Source: Limnephilus marmoratus (Eukaryota > Arthropoda > Insecta > Trichoptera > Limnephilidae). Taken from it: DNA of 64,000 bases. The notes beneath the pieces are model-generated. The model saw only the letters and a list, made by a program, of their open reading frames with translations. It searched no databases and was not told the origin of the DNA. Location of the stretch: positions 10,559,721 through 10,623,720 of the forward strand of contig OU862928.1 of the NCBI GenBank assembly GCA_917880885.1, in the 5' to 3' direction. This document shows positions 31,330-43,181 of this stretch, in pieces. The stretch's first letter is position 1. Every line of letters begins with the position of its first letter. Both the position numbers and the translations under genes were made by a program.

Positions 31330-32356
31330 TGTTACATAAAAGTTTCTGTAACAAGGTGTGTGCACCCTCTTACACACACTTTATTTATAGTTTCGGTGTG
31401 TGGCACCTCTAGTGCTTGCCCATTGACATTTGGGCATTGGTAATATTGCGAGCCCTGCAATATTTTTATATGCAACAGTTGCTGAACCTGGACAAATTCA
31501 AATCAGGAGATTTGAAAAGAGAGCTCCTCATTCTTTGAGCAGCCACAGGTGACCACGGCCACCGTCCCTGTGGCGGGCTCGACGTAATCAAAGAGTCATA
31601 TTCGCCATTAATTTAGCAACATGTGAAAACTGATAAATCCGCGCCCATCAGCGGCATCCATCATGGAAGACCATCAGGACAATCATAGAAACCTGGATCA
31701 GTAGCGGAGTAACATGGGAGTCCATTATTTCTGCTGGTTAAAAAACACATCCAGCATCTGCGGACGCAGACATGACAAGACCTTCCGACTACACCTGGAG
31801 CCAGAGGTGCTCGCATAGATGCGGCCGAAGATCGCCCACCTTGGCCGTCATCAGCATAGTCGGCTGGCTGGCAACCGCCCTGGGACGGGACGTCGCTGGG
31901 AAACCGCGGGACTGGAGGCCTGATTCGTCGCTCCAGCCTGTCGTTCAGCACATGTCAGCAGCGGAGGGAGCTGACCGCAAATCTCCGAAGGCAGCAAGCA
32001 GCATCATGGAACGCCTACGTATGGCATCACCCATTCATCAACTTTAAACGGTACTAACGCTCCATAACATTGCCCATTCAGATTTACCTGCCAGATTTAC
32101 CATTCAGATTTGCCCAATTAGTCTAGCCCTGATTTTTTATTGTAAATGTAAATAAACTAATTTAACTGTCTCAAAGCAATAATCTCTTTTTATTAAATAA
32201 CCTATCATACAAAGTATACACAGCCGCCTGTTTAAGGTCCACGCCTGAGATAAAAATTCTCCAGAAACTTTCTAACTTGTCTCTTGCTCTCCATCTTACA
32301 TTGGAAGCTTATATATATCCATAACATTTTGGCTCCAACGAAATATTTTCATAACA
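31330..32356 (+). repeat. right LTR of element A
   Basis: Same length as the left LTR, with no indels seen. One of the three differences (TTA/TTG in the 91-codon frame at 31772-32047) does not change the encoded leucine. Confidence 0.9.
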
Positions 32357-32484
32357 GTTTTTTCTATGCCGTGTATGTAATTTCGATTAAGTTATGATTT
32401 ATAGATAATACAAATATATTTGTAAAACATTTTTACATGTTTTTACCAAAATTGTTACGTATTTCACGTTACAGATTACGTAAT

Positions 32485-33480
32485 CCAGTGGCTCTCAACA
32501 TTTTACAAATAAAAAGTTTTCAAAAATTTTAATTAATTTATTTATATAGAAAGAAATGTACAATAATAGAGGGATAATACTAAAAATAAAAAAATGGACT
32601 GATCCAGTGGCTCTCAACATATTACAAATAAAAAGTTTTCAAAATTTTTAATTAATTTATTTATATTGAAAGAAATGTACAATAATAAAGGGATAAAACT
32701 AAAAATAAAAAAGTGGACTAATCCAGTGGCTCTCAAACATTTTACAAATAATGTTTTCAAAAATTATTATTTTTATTTATAAACAAGAAAATAAAATAAA
32801 GCGCAGTCGTCAAGCACTTTTGTTCAGTTCCAGAAATCAATTCCAGTTCGCTTTCAGGAATCCATCGTGCCCGGGGCATACGGCCTAGCAACAGTAGGGC
32901 GCTACCGTTGCTACCGTAGGTAGGACACGTAGGAGATGTTTTGTGTGCAGTAATTCCAAAATTCGTCCAGAGCAAAGGAAGGACACAAAATTTATGTGTG
33001 TTGGATGTAATGTTCCATTACGTATGTATCCGTGTTTTGAGGAATACCACACGAAAATAATATTTTAGCTAGTAATTTAAATCTTACATTATTCACATGT
33101 TGAGAACCACTGAATTTATACCTTATTTTTATTTTTAGTATTATGTTTTTATAACTGTACATTTCTGTTTTTATAAATATTTTTATTTAAAAAAAGAAAC
33201 TATTTGTAAAATGTTGAGAACCACTGAATAGGTCCACTTTTTTATTTTTAGTATTATCCGTTTATTACATATTATATTTCTTTTTATATAAGTAAATAAA
33301 AAAAATTAAAAATTGAAAAACTTTTTGTTTGTAAAATGTTGAGAACCACTGAATTTATAATTTATTTTTAGTATCATGTTTTATGACTTTTTATTAGGTA
33401 CTTTACATTTCATTTTTTATAAAAAAAAAAAATTTTTGCAACACTATTTGTAAAATGTTGAGAACCACTGAATTTGTCCA
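32485..33480. repeat. inverted pair of tandem arrays with hAT-like unit starts
   Basis: Left array: CCAGTGGCTCTCAACAT...TTACAAATA begins units at 32485, 32604 and 32723 (119-bp period). Right array: the reverse complement, ATGTTGAGAACCACTGAAT, ends units near 33115, 33230, 33352 and 33474. CAGTGG(T/C)TCTCAAC is the well-known end motif of some hAT elements. The ~330-bp core between the arrays encodes a piggyBac-type finger. Confidence 0.8.
32922..33068 (+). pseudogene. piggyBac transposase C-terminal Cys-rich finger
   Basis: The frame contains 'RRRCFVCSNSKIRPEQRKDT' and 'CVGCNVPLRMYPCFEEYHTK', then TAG (33066-33068). C-x2-C ... C-x2-C-x3-L...PCF-x2-YHT is the C-terminal cysteine-rich domain of piggyBac-like transposases, which binds the transposon ends. 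The upstream DDD catalytic domain is missing, so this is a fossil of a larger gene. Confidence 0.72.
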
Positions 33481-33679
33481 ACTAAATTTACGTAATGCTT
33501 ACTCATTCAATAAGAAAGGGTTATATATAGTAATTAAAAAGCTCCGAAATTAACTAGTGTAGTAAAACAAGGTAAGAAGATAATTAATTAAATCGATTAA
33601 AAAATTAAGAAAAACTTGAAAAATAACTCACTCCCACGATGTAGATGACAAAAAAATAACTCACTAATCAAAGGGTTAA

Positions 33680-33942
33680 TGCTATATTTAAGTTCTTAAA
33701 TTACAATGTGAATGTAAAAAACAATAAGTTGTAAGTTCGGTGATATGTAATTAGTTGCTAAAAACAATACAAAATTTAACTTATTTGAAGAACAGAGTAT
33801 CACTTGGAAACTGAGTTATAAGTAGTTGTTCTTGAGATTAGATTAGTCGGAAACTTTTTTTTTAGTTTTTTTTTTTATATTATCTTTAAAATATTTTTTA
33901 ACAGTGTTTATTAATTGGATTTTATCAATAATTTTTCTAATT
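33680..33942 (-). other. 3' UTR of the CR1/Jockey-type LINE, no gene
   Basis: AT-rich sequence following the ORF2 stop (33943) on the minus strand. The exact 3' end and any tail could not be fixed. Confidence 0.4.
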
Positions 33943-35802
33943 TCATCCGGTAATCGGTTGAAAAATAAGTCTTCCTTGATAAGTATAATAATTTTGTGCA
34001 AAGGAAGTGTTTAATTTTGGGCATGAGAAAATATATTTATGTCTAGTACGGTTTTCAGTTATAAATTGATATTTTTCTTTTTCTTTTATAGTTTGAATCA
34101 ATGCATTTCTATTGTATAGATCTTTGAAAGATGGTACTTGGAATTCCTTAAATAATTGATCCGTTGGGTAGTCAGAAGGTTTTTTCAATATGATTTTAAT
34201 TATTAGCCTCTGCACAACTTCAATTGGGGAAAGATTAGTTTTGTATGCGGATCCCCAGCTAATGATAGCATATTGTAAAGTTGATTGAACCAAAGCGTAA
34301 TATATTAGATATAAGTTTTTTACAGATAAAAATTTCTGATTCTTAAAAATATATAAATCAATTTTCTAATTTTTTTTACAACTTGACAAATTTGTTCCTT
34401 CCATTTCAAATTTTTATCGATAATGACTCCTAAATATTTGATTGTGTTTGTTGTTTTTAATATTGTGCAGTTTTGGATACAATAATTTTTACTATGTGTT
34501 TTGGAATTATCATGGATGATGATGTCAATGTTTTTAGGGGTATCATTTTTGTGTATTGTAAATGGAATTACAAATGTTTTATCACCATTTAGTGATAGTA
34601 AATTTACGTCGAAGAAATTCTTTAAAATATTTATGTCTTCGGTGGCTTTAAATGTTACTTTTTCCCAAGTTTTATCGCTAATTATTAATACCGTATCATC
34701 GGTATATGAAGTAATTTGGCCATGTAGTGGTTGAAAAAAAATGTCATTAACATATATGGTGAAAAGGATTGGTCAGATTACTGTACCTTGAGGGATTCCA
34801 AAGTCTGATATTTCTTTATCGCTATTAATCTGATTTATTTTTACGACTTGCGGTCGATTTTTTAGGTAGTTCGAAATCCATTTAATTGCATTGTCTTTTA
34901 TACCTACATTGTTTAGTTTTTTTAGTAGAATCTCATAGGATGTACTATCAAAAGCTTTTCTGAGATCAATAAATATACCGGCACATTTTTCACCTTTATC
35001 CAATGATTCGTTGATGTATGAGGTTACATTAGCAATAGCATCTTGTGTGCTGAGTGACTTTATAAAACCAAACTGGTTTTTGTGAAGAATTTTATTACTT
35101 TCTAGGAAACTGACTAATTGATTTTTCACAATTTTTTCAAAAATCTTTCCAATGTTTGAGATTAGACAAATTGGGCGATAGTTAGTTACTTGTTGAGGAT
35201 CTCCAGATTTATAAATAGGTGAAATAATTGTATTTTTATAGTTTGTCGGAAATATTCCCTCTGTTAAACTTAAGTTTATCAAATGAGTAATTGGTTTCAC
35301 CAAATGAATTTTCATGGATTTTAGAAAATGTACTGTAATAAGGTCAAATCCGGGAGACGAACCTCCTTTCATGCCTTCTATTATTTTTAAAACTTCACTT
35401 TCTGAGGTTTTTTCAAATTTTGATAAATAACTATGATTTTGTACATTTTCAATCGTTTGTGTTTTCGGGTTAAAAGATTTATTGATATTTTTCGCAAGAT
35501 TTTTTCCTACATTAGCAAAAAAAGAATTAAAGATGTTTGCACATTGTTTAGGTTGATTATTAGCATCTATGATTTTATTTTCATGTTCAATATATTTTAT
35601 TTTTTGTGTTTTTTTAGTGTTATCCATGGCTAAGTTAACTGTTTTCCATATTTGTTTATTGTTATTGTCTGTCGAAAGTATTTTATTTTTGAAATAGTCT
35701 TCTTTATTTTGTTTGATACAGTTTGTTAATTTATTTTTAAATTTTTTGTAAAAAGTGTATGCTTTTTCATTTAGAGGATTTTTCAATGTTGTTTTGTAAA
35801 CT
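33943..35802 (-). pseudogene. LINE ORF2: reverse transcriptase part
   Basis: The frame carries 'GGSSPGFDLITVHFLKSMKI', 'YRPICLISNIGKIFEKIV', 'FGIPQGT' and, after a TGA near 34773, 'PILFTIYVNDIFF', 'SYTDDTVLI' and 'KYLGVIIDKNLKW'. These are the RT fingers, palm and thumb blocks of CR1/Jockey-type LINEs. The catalytic block reads YTDD instead of the usual (Y/F)ADD; both aspartates are kept. The protein ends at 33943 with the usual C-terminal region ('PKLNTSFAQNYYTYQGRLIF'). The enzyme would copy its own RNA at the target site; here the stop and the insertion disable it. Confidence 0.88.
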
Positions 35803-36503
35803 TATAACGTGATTAGTAGTATTTGCTTAAACCTCGTGAATTTAAGAATGTGAATCGTCATCTTAACTGTCAGTATGGAATTGAGGTTATGAATGCTAAA
35901 TCTTGTGTTAAGAATGCTAAGCTCAGGGTAGGTAAAACATGTGAATTTGGTAAGCAATAAAAATGAAATTAAATGCTATAAAGGTAATATAAATTTAATC
36001 ATTATAACAGGGTTTGAACATCAAAGACTCTAATTAATTAAACAATTAATCTCAGGGTGCAGTGACTGCTCTATGATACCAGTCAATATTAAATCATATT
36101 TCGCTTCTAAGTTAAAAGAAAGATGGAAGGCGCCAGTCGTTTATAAAAATGCCCTAGAACTACTAAACGACAAATAGTCTGTTAATTATGAAAGAGAAAA
36201 CCAATAAAATATAATTACGATACGTGAATGCTACATGATGAGATCTTCTGTGAGATTTCCGTGAATTGTCCGTGAGAATTCCGTGAGGTCTTCCGCCCGT
36301 CATGTTTCTGTCAGGAGTCACATGTTGTCGCACGTCTCACAAGCCGCCTGGAACCAAACTCAAGTACTTCTGTGCACCCAGCCTCTCGAACTTTTGCGAA
36401 GCATGAGCACCAACCTCGGGAATACAAACGGCATGCCATGCTGCCAACCACAGCGGTCAAATTCATAGAGCATTAAAGTGCCTTGGCGGTTCTTACCGCT
36501 ACA
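35803..36503 (-). repeat. 3' LTR of element B
   Basis: Near-identical to 41220-41920, same length. Visible differences include GTCATG/GTCGTG and GCCGCC/GCCACC. Confidence 0.9.
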
Positions 36504-39500
36504 TTACCCCTCCACCAAAGAGAAAATATTTCCTCCTGGAAATCCTGAGGTCCATGTCACTTCCTGAATAGAACTGCATACTATGTGCAACTTGGTTGTA
36601 GATGTTCGACTTGGATGAACGCCAAACTTGAAAAATTGTCAGCCGGAAGGATTGTGGAGTGATTGAGGTACGCCCAATCCATATAATGAATCTCATGGAA
36701 GAAGCGGTGACCACCGTACTGCAATACTGAAGCCATGACATAATGCGATGAACAGAAAGATGCATTAATCTATGCAGCTTCTCTCCAATTATGATGCATT
36801 CAATAACTGATGACCCAAGATGGCCCAAGGTAGAGATGAAACATCTGGTCCGAAATCTCAAATTCAGCGTCTTCTGATATTAATTTCTTTCAAAACTGAT
36901 GACCCAAGATGGCCCAAGGTAGCGATGAAACATTTGGTCCGAAATCTCAAATTCAGCGTCTTCTGATATTAATTTCTTTCAAAACTGATGACCCAAGATG
37001 GCCCAAGGTAGAGATGAAACATTTGGTCCGAAATCTCAAATTCAGCGTCTTCTGATATTAATTTCTATCAAAACTGATGACCCAAGATGGCCCAAGGTAG
37101 AGATGAAACATTTGGTCCGAAATCTCAAATTCAGCGTCTTCTGATATTAATTTCTTTCAAAACTGATGACCCAAGATGGCCCAAGGTAGAGATGAAACAT
37201 TTCCCGCGCTGCTAGCTCTGCCGTCCAATAAGAATGAAGATGTATGATGATCAAGACTGCCTCTTGTGAAACTGAAGAAAATCCTTGAGTGACCGAAAGT
37301 GCAAGAAGTTCCATATAGAGTGGAGATCAGAGTATTGCAATGAAATGCGCCATCCGAGTAATGTGATGAACTTCCGATATGATGGAGTTCGAATGTTGAA
37401 GAATGTAGTCCAGATTGTGAGACCCAAATAATCCAGTTTCTTGACGTTCCCTAAAACTGAACCTGCCTAAAATTGGTTTTCTCAAAACAAAATCTAATTA
37501 AAGAAGAAACTTTTAAAAATATAACATTAAAAACAGTGCCAAAGTACAAAAAAAACTTCATCGACTGAGATCCTAAAAGGCAAAATGTCACCCTGACCAT
37601 ATTGTAAATAACCTTTGAAAAAAACATATGGAATGCATCATTTAATTCTATGTATATTATATTGTTAATCACCACAGAAGCACAACGCAATATTCAAATT
37701 ATAAATTTTAATCGATCAAATTCAAAAATGAAAAATGCCAATATGATTATATTCAATTAGACTTCACAAAAACAGCAAGTAAAATTTATATTAATAAATA
37801 TTAAATCATTTCCCAAGAAGATAGTGTTGATTATAATTTGAGAACATAGATGTCGCTGAATTCGCCCAGAAAATAATTCCAAATTTATTAAATACTTAAC
37901 AATGTCTAACTTCAGACTTAAAAAAAAAATTAATCTCTCTATTTCCAAATGTAAAAAAAAAACTGAAAATAATCATAGTCGAAGTGCAGTAAAGATCAAC
38001 AAAAATATTCAAATATGAACTCATAAAAATCAATCTGAAAAAGAGATCAGAAACAGAGTGAACACGTAACACTCAACGTAGAAAATTAATGAAAATTATT
38101 TGTTATTTTAAAACAAAAGAAATATCTTTTATTACAATTTTAAATTCTTATAAAAAATAATGTAAACATATCTTCATTGTAAAATGACCCCGTTTATAAT
38201 GTGAAAGATAAATTTGTAAAAAAAAAAAAAATTATACTATCTTCTGAAATATTTTCCTGAACAATAAATTAACACGTATAAAAATATATCTGTTAAACCT
38301 AAACAACGACAAGACATAAATACTTAATACGTACACATAATCTCGTGTAAATCCTCAAAGAGATAGAGTTGTAGTGAAATTTATCACCATTTAATGTAAT
38401 ATTAATACACCATATTGCGATGCATCACTTGTGTTAAAACACCACCTATGGTCCTATGCCAAAATGTAATTCCGCTATAACCTCCGAGGAGATGCGAAAA
38501 CAAAGTAATTGTTCCAATTATCTAGAACTAACCAGAACCAGGAAAAATATTATGAAAATTCTATTTCCATTATGCATGATCAACGATATCCAAAGTTTGC
38601 TACACATCATTGAAAAACCTCCGAAGAGATGATATGAAACCAACTTCCAAATATTGATCATGATCGATCAATAAAATAAGCGTAGCCACGCCCAATGAGT
38701 ATATTCATGTGCAAAACGTTCGCATTTTCCGCGAAAACCTGACGAGGATCAGACGAGGACCTGATCAGAATATTAAACTGCGACACCAGTTGTATGGTAC
38801 CACCGCAAGAATGACCTGTTTATGCAGGTACTTACTTCACCACCCAGTGAAAATAACCTGACTATGTATTACGAACACAAGACAAATTACAGACAGACAA
38901 AACTTACACGAACACAATTGAAAAATATGAGCATTTATTTGTGACGGAACAAACCAACGCTGTATTTATCAAATATAAAATATTTAATAACAATTAATAA
39001 ATAAATAAAATAATCCCTCAAAAGAGACATGGCACTTTATGAAAATGTAATTTAAAGTGCGCTCAAATTTATCTGATATCACGCAAGAACCAATTTAAAA
39101 ATCGCAGTGAATCATGACAAAAATTGTTCAATTAATATTTATAAATCAATACAAAATCGACCAAGGTATTATCATGAATTAATATATTTATTAAGTAATG
39201 CCACTACTGACATCTATCGTCAAACTATGTAACCTGAATATTACTATGCTTTTAATAAGCGAGGCCTCACAACTCAATGCTAGAAAGTACTACTAACTGA
39301 CTACAGATGTCACTATGAGAAAAAATTTCCTGTAAATAATCAAAAAACTTTTGTAAAATCAGTACTAAAAGAAAAAAACACAGCACGAACTAACAATATG
39401 TTATAACATGTAAAACCCTAAAAGGATGTAATAACAATGCCAGAATGAACCGTAACTTAAACTCCCGAAACGTACATATGAAAAATCCCGATGAAATCAA

Positions 39501-41219
39501 TACGTATGCCCATTTTTAGTAGAAAACCTGAGAACAAAATTAAATGTCAAAAGATCTAAAGTTAAAAAAATTTAAGAAAATGACCCAATAATTTAAATCC
39601 AACAGAACAATAAAACTAAATATTTGAGAGATCAAAGTAATCATTGTGATTTGTAAATCACGATTAAAACCAGCAATTTTCAATCGTGACACACATCAAA
39701 AATGTCATCCGATGCTAACAAAATGAACGAATCTACACTGATAAAGTTTAATATATTGTGATTCTACAGAATACTGTACAGATACACTGATATCAGAATA
39801 TAGGTAAAGTTTATCAACCCCCAATAAAAATTAGATTTAAATCAATAATTAAACCAAAAAAAAATTTAAATCCCCATTAACTAAACGATAGATTTGTCAA
39901 AAGGAATGAGCTAAAACATCGATCTTCATGTCAGCTCATCAAATTTGAAAAAACCCTCAACTGCAAAAAAACGGATCTAATAATTTAAAAAAAAATTACC
40001 AAAAGAAGATAATAACAGAATTAATGATTTAAAAACTTCCCAAAAGTCAAAATCTGTCAATACAATTATATCCACTAGTAATAAAATAAATGAAAAAAAA
40101 AATTAAACCCGCTTGTTGCGAAGAACAGGTCCCAGCAAAACCGCAGATCAGCGTGAAGAAATTGACGTCTAAAATGATTTCCACCGCTTATCATTAGAAA
40201 AATACTGGCCATACTGAAAACATATTTATGAAAAGTTATTTAAAGAAATAAAATATTTGAAACACGGTTAAAGGAAGAAAAACAAACAAACGGCTGACAA
40301 AGCTAGCCTTGTTCGTGACAAAAATTCACTTGGGTCACATGAAAAAAAATTTTTTTTTTTTGACAATACCCTAAATCACCAGGATGTTAATGTTCAAAAA
40401 TACGAAAATCTATATGAAATAATGAAGAAGCTCAGATAATTTCCAGTAAGAGTGTATGGGGCGCAGAATCACCAAGGTCCCTATTCATAAATGAAAAAAT
40501 AAAATTTTGTTGTAAGGAAATTCCTAATAATTTTTAAAGAACATCAATAATTCGAAAACGAAGCTTAACGATCTGAAAAAAAAATTTCAATCTGAAACCG
40601 AATTAAATCACAAGAAAGAAATTTTAAATGATTATTAACTTACATAATTTGATTATTATTGTGGTCCAATTTAAATTGTAAACGGCATAATAACCCATAA
40701 TCCCAGATTAACGCCATGTGATATCGGGAAGCCATGGATGCTACATTGTGACAAACTGAGGCTAAATGTACCTATATCTTCTGAAAAGAAATCAGAAAAA
40801 ATAATTAGACGATTTTGTATTTTCTTGTATTGAAAAAAAACAAGGAATATGAAAAAATAGATCGTTCAAATTCAACGAACAATAAAGATTCAAATAGTCA
40901 TTAATGGTTACAAAGTTTATCATAATTAATCTGCGAGAAGCGAACAATGTTTGAGCATTAATTAATTATTCACGGCTACAATTATAGTCTCAAAGGGAGT
41001 TGAATAAAAAAATTAGTTTGATCCAGGCTGACAAAAGAGAATTTGCAATAATACGATATTATAAAAATGTTCAAAATGACTTACATGTGAGTCCATCCAG
41101 AAACGCCGATGACCTTACAGAATTCCACACTCAAAAAAAAATGTATACCCACAAGATAATATATTTTAAACGAAACAAAATATGATAAAATAGTACAAAA
41201 CCACGTTGGGTCGCCAAAA
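36504..41219 (-). other. internal region of LTR element B, no coding genes
   Basis: A-rich on the plus strand with stops in all frames. The longest frame (120 codons, minus, 36499-36861) has no retroviral domain. It contains an 89-90-bp tandem array near its 3' end. Confidence 0.75.
36803..37203. repeat. 89-90-bp tandem array, ~4.5 units
   Basis: AACTGATGACCCAAGATGGC starts units at 36803, 36893, 36983, 37072 and 37161. Each contains 'TTTGGTCCGAAATCTCAAAT' (CTTTGG / TCTGG variants). Units differ by single bases. Lies just inside the polypurine-tract end of element B. Confidence 0.92.
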
Positions 41220-41920
41220 TATAACGTGATTAGTAGTATTTGCTTAAACCTCGTGAATTTAAGAATGTGAATCGTCATCTTAACTGTCAGTATGGAATTG
41301 AGGTTATGAATGCTAAATCTTGTGTTAAGAATGCTAAGCTCAGGGTAGGTAAAACATGTGAATTTGGTAAGCAATAAAAATGAAATTAAATGCTATAAAG
41401 GTAATATAAATTTAATCATTATAACAGGGTTTGAACATCAAAGACTCTAATTAATTAAACAATTAATCTCAGGGTGCAGTGACTGCTCTATGATACCAGT
41501 CAATATTAAATCATATTTCGCTTCTAAGTTAAAAGAAAGATGGAAGGCGCCAGTCGTTTATAAAAATGCCCTAGAACTACTAAACGACAAATAGTCTGTT
41601 AATTATGAAAGAGAAAACCAATAAAATATAATTACGATACGTGAATGCTACATGATGAGATCTTCTGTGAGATTTCCGTGAATTGTCCGTGAGAATTCCG
41701 TGAGGTCTTCCGCCCGTCGTGTTTCTGTCAGGAGTCACATGTTGTCGCACGTCTCACAAGCCACCTGGAACCAAACTCAAGTACTTCTGTGCACCCAGCC
41801 TCTCGAACTTTTGCGAAGCATGAGCACCAACCTCGGGAATACAAACGGCGTGCCATGCTGCCAATCACAGCGGTCGAATTCATAGAGCATTAAAGTGCCT
41901 TGGCGGTTCTTACCGCTACA
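41220..41920 (-). repeat. 5' LTR of element B
   Basis: Promoter-side LTR for the minus-strand element. The adjoining primer-binding site is at about 41200-41219. Confidence 0.9.
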
Positions 41921-41924
41921 AACT

Positions 41925-42955
41925 TTTTCTTTGTTTCTAATTGATATTATAAGTCCTCGTGTTATCCAAGGCTTTAAAATTCTTAGTTTAGATTTAATGC
42001 GGACTGTAGTTTCAGTAGTTGAATTTTTTATGTGTTGAGACAATATATTTTCAAAGTTTTTTGAGCAAGTCTCGGTATCATAACTATTTAACACGTTGTT
42101 CCATTGTTCATTTCTTAGTTTTTTGGATAAAATAGTCATATTTGTGTAGGATTTTGTCTTTGTTAGATTAAATTTTTTATGTTTAATTTTGTTATCATAG
42201 AAAAGAATGCATGCATGGTGGTCAGTTATATTCGTTTTCCAAACAATTGATTTCATTTTGTCGATATCTTTAATATTTATGTTAGTCCATATATGGTCTA
42301 AACAAGATGGAGTGTGATTTTTTATCTCTCTCGTATTTTTGTTAATGCACGATATGAAGTTAAATTCAGTCATACAATTAATATATTCATTTTTGAAATT
42401 ATTTTCTACGTTTTCATTAATGTTTATATTAAAATCTCCTGCAACAAAGCAAAGTTTATTTCTAAATTTTAACAGTATGTGTTTAAATTCATTTATAAAT
42501 GACGAGATATTCGAACCGTATGTTCTGTAAACAGCTATTATGTGGTAGTTTGTTTTGTCGAGTTTTAATTGTATTTCAATACAGTTTACTAGATGTATAG
42601 GATGTTCAGTTAGTTTGACAATACTAAATTTATCGTGAATGAATATGACGAGACCACTATTTTTATTGATGTTTATTTTGGTTGTAACATAATTATATTC
42701 TGGTAAATGATAGGTGGGTGATTCGTCATTAGTAAAAGTTTCTGATAATATTAGGATGACAGGTTTTTTATTTAGATTGTTTAATTTTAGAATTAATTCA
42801 TCCCAATTTCGTTCCATACTTCGTATGTTAATATGAAAAATGAAAATATTGTTGAGATTCTTTGAGATTATGTCATTACATGAATTGGTGTATACACACT
42901 CATATTCTTGTATTTTAAAATTATTTTCTAATTCATTAGCTATGAAGTCATCCAT
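41925..42955 (-). pseudogene. LINE ORF2: endonuclease part
   Basis: From ATG (42955) the frame shows the APE-type endonuclease blocks: 'IFHINIRSMERNWDELI', 'VILILSETF' (metal-binding Glu), 'IIAVYRTYG', 'CFVAGDFNI' (Asp/Asn), 'SCLDHIW' and 'NITDHHACIL' (Asp-His pair). This enzyme nicks target DNA to prime reverse transcription in CR1/Jockey-type LINEs. The frame then runs into LTR element B; the natural continuation is at 35802 downwards. No ORF1 was recognised upstream. Confidence 0.88.
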
Positions 42956-43181
42956 TTAGTAAAAATATTAATGTGATATTGATTTATTTTAAATATTGTA
43001 ATGAGTATTTTCAAAGTAGAGTGTGACATAGAGTTAGTAATACAAATACGGATTTTATAATGTGTAGATTGTTGAAGAATATTCCGGTTTTTATTGATCA
43101 TATATTGATTGATCACATCTTTATCATTACTAGCATAGTCATTTACAATATTTAAATGCATATCTCGTATAATAATATTAT

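Larger units (their letters stand above)
27110..32356 (+). mobile_element. young non-coding LTR retrotransposon (element A)
   Basis: Two 1,027-bp direct repeats (27110-28136, 31330-32356) begin TGTTACATAAAAG and end TTTTCATAACA, flanked by GTTT on both sides (27106-27109, 32357-32360). I count three differences between them, so the insertion is recent. TTTTGGCGCCAACGTG after the left LTR is a primer-binding-site-like sequence, and GGGAACGGCGGAAA before the right LTR resembles a polypurine tract. The 3.2-kb interior has no gag, protease, RT or integrase, so it must be mobilised in trans. Confidence 0.92.
27014..33675 (+). mobile_element. piggyBac-like element hosting an LTR element
   Basis: CCCTTT follows TTAA at 27010-27013, and AAAGGG precedes TTAA at 33676-33679, the target and end motif of piggyBac transposons. 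The left subterminal region has inverted GCCGCACGTATGCGGC motifs. A zinc-finger C-terminus of piggyBac type is encoded at 32922-33068. Removing the LTR element (27110-32356) leaves ~1.4 kb, too short for a whole transposase. Inverted ends match over only ~7 bp, so the pairing is tentative. Confidence 0.5.
35803..41920 (-). mobile_element. young non-coding LTR retrotransposon (element B)
   Basis: Direct repeats of 701 bp (35803-36503, 41220-41920) begin, on the minus strand, TGTAGCGGTAAGAACCGCC and end CACGTTATA. They are flanked by AACT (35799-35802, 41921-41924). After the 5' LTR (right) comes TTTTGGCGACCCAACGTGG, a good primer-binding site, and before the 3' LTR (left) GGTGGAGGGGTAA, a polypurine tract. 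I count about five differences between LTRs. The 4.7-kb interior has no gag/pol. It lies in the LINE ORF2, and excision plus one AACT restores that frame. Confidence 0.92.
33750..42955 (-). mobile_element. CR1/Jockey-type LINE split by LTR element B
   Basis: Endonuclease (41925-42955) and reverse transcriptase (33943-35802) segments lie in one reading frame once the inserted LTR element and one AACT copy are removed. The start of the element upstream of 42955 is not obvious; ORF1 was not recognised. A single in-frame TGA (near 34773) and the LTR insertion inactivate it. Confidence 0.82.

Noticed and set aside
31661..31951. 96-codon minus-strand frame in the right LTR of element A
   Set aside because: Absent in the otherwise identical left LTR because of one base, and antisense to the LTR; no domain.
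36499..36861. 120-codon minus-strand frame as possible gag of LTR element B
   Set aside because: It lies next to the 3' LTR and polypurine tract rather than near the primer-binding site, overlaps a tandem array, and has no Gag features.
41777..41924. extension of the LINE endonuclease frame past 41925
   Set aside because: These codons belong to LTR element B and its AACT duplication, not to the LINE.
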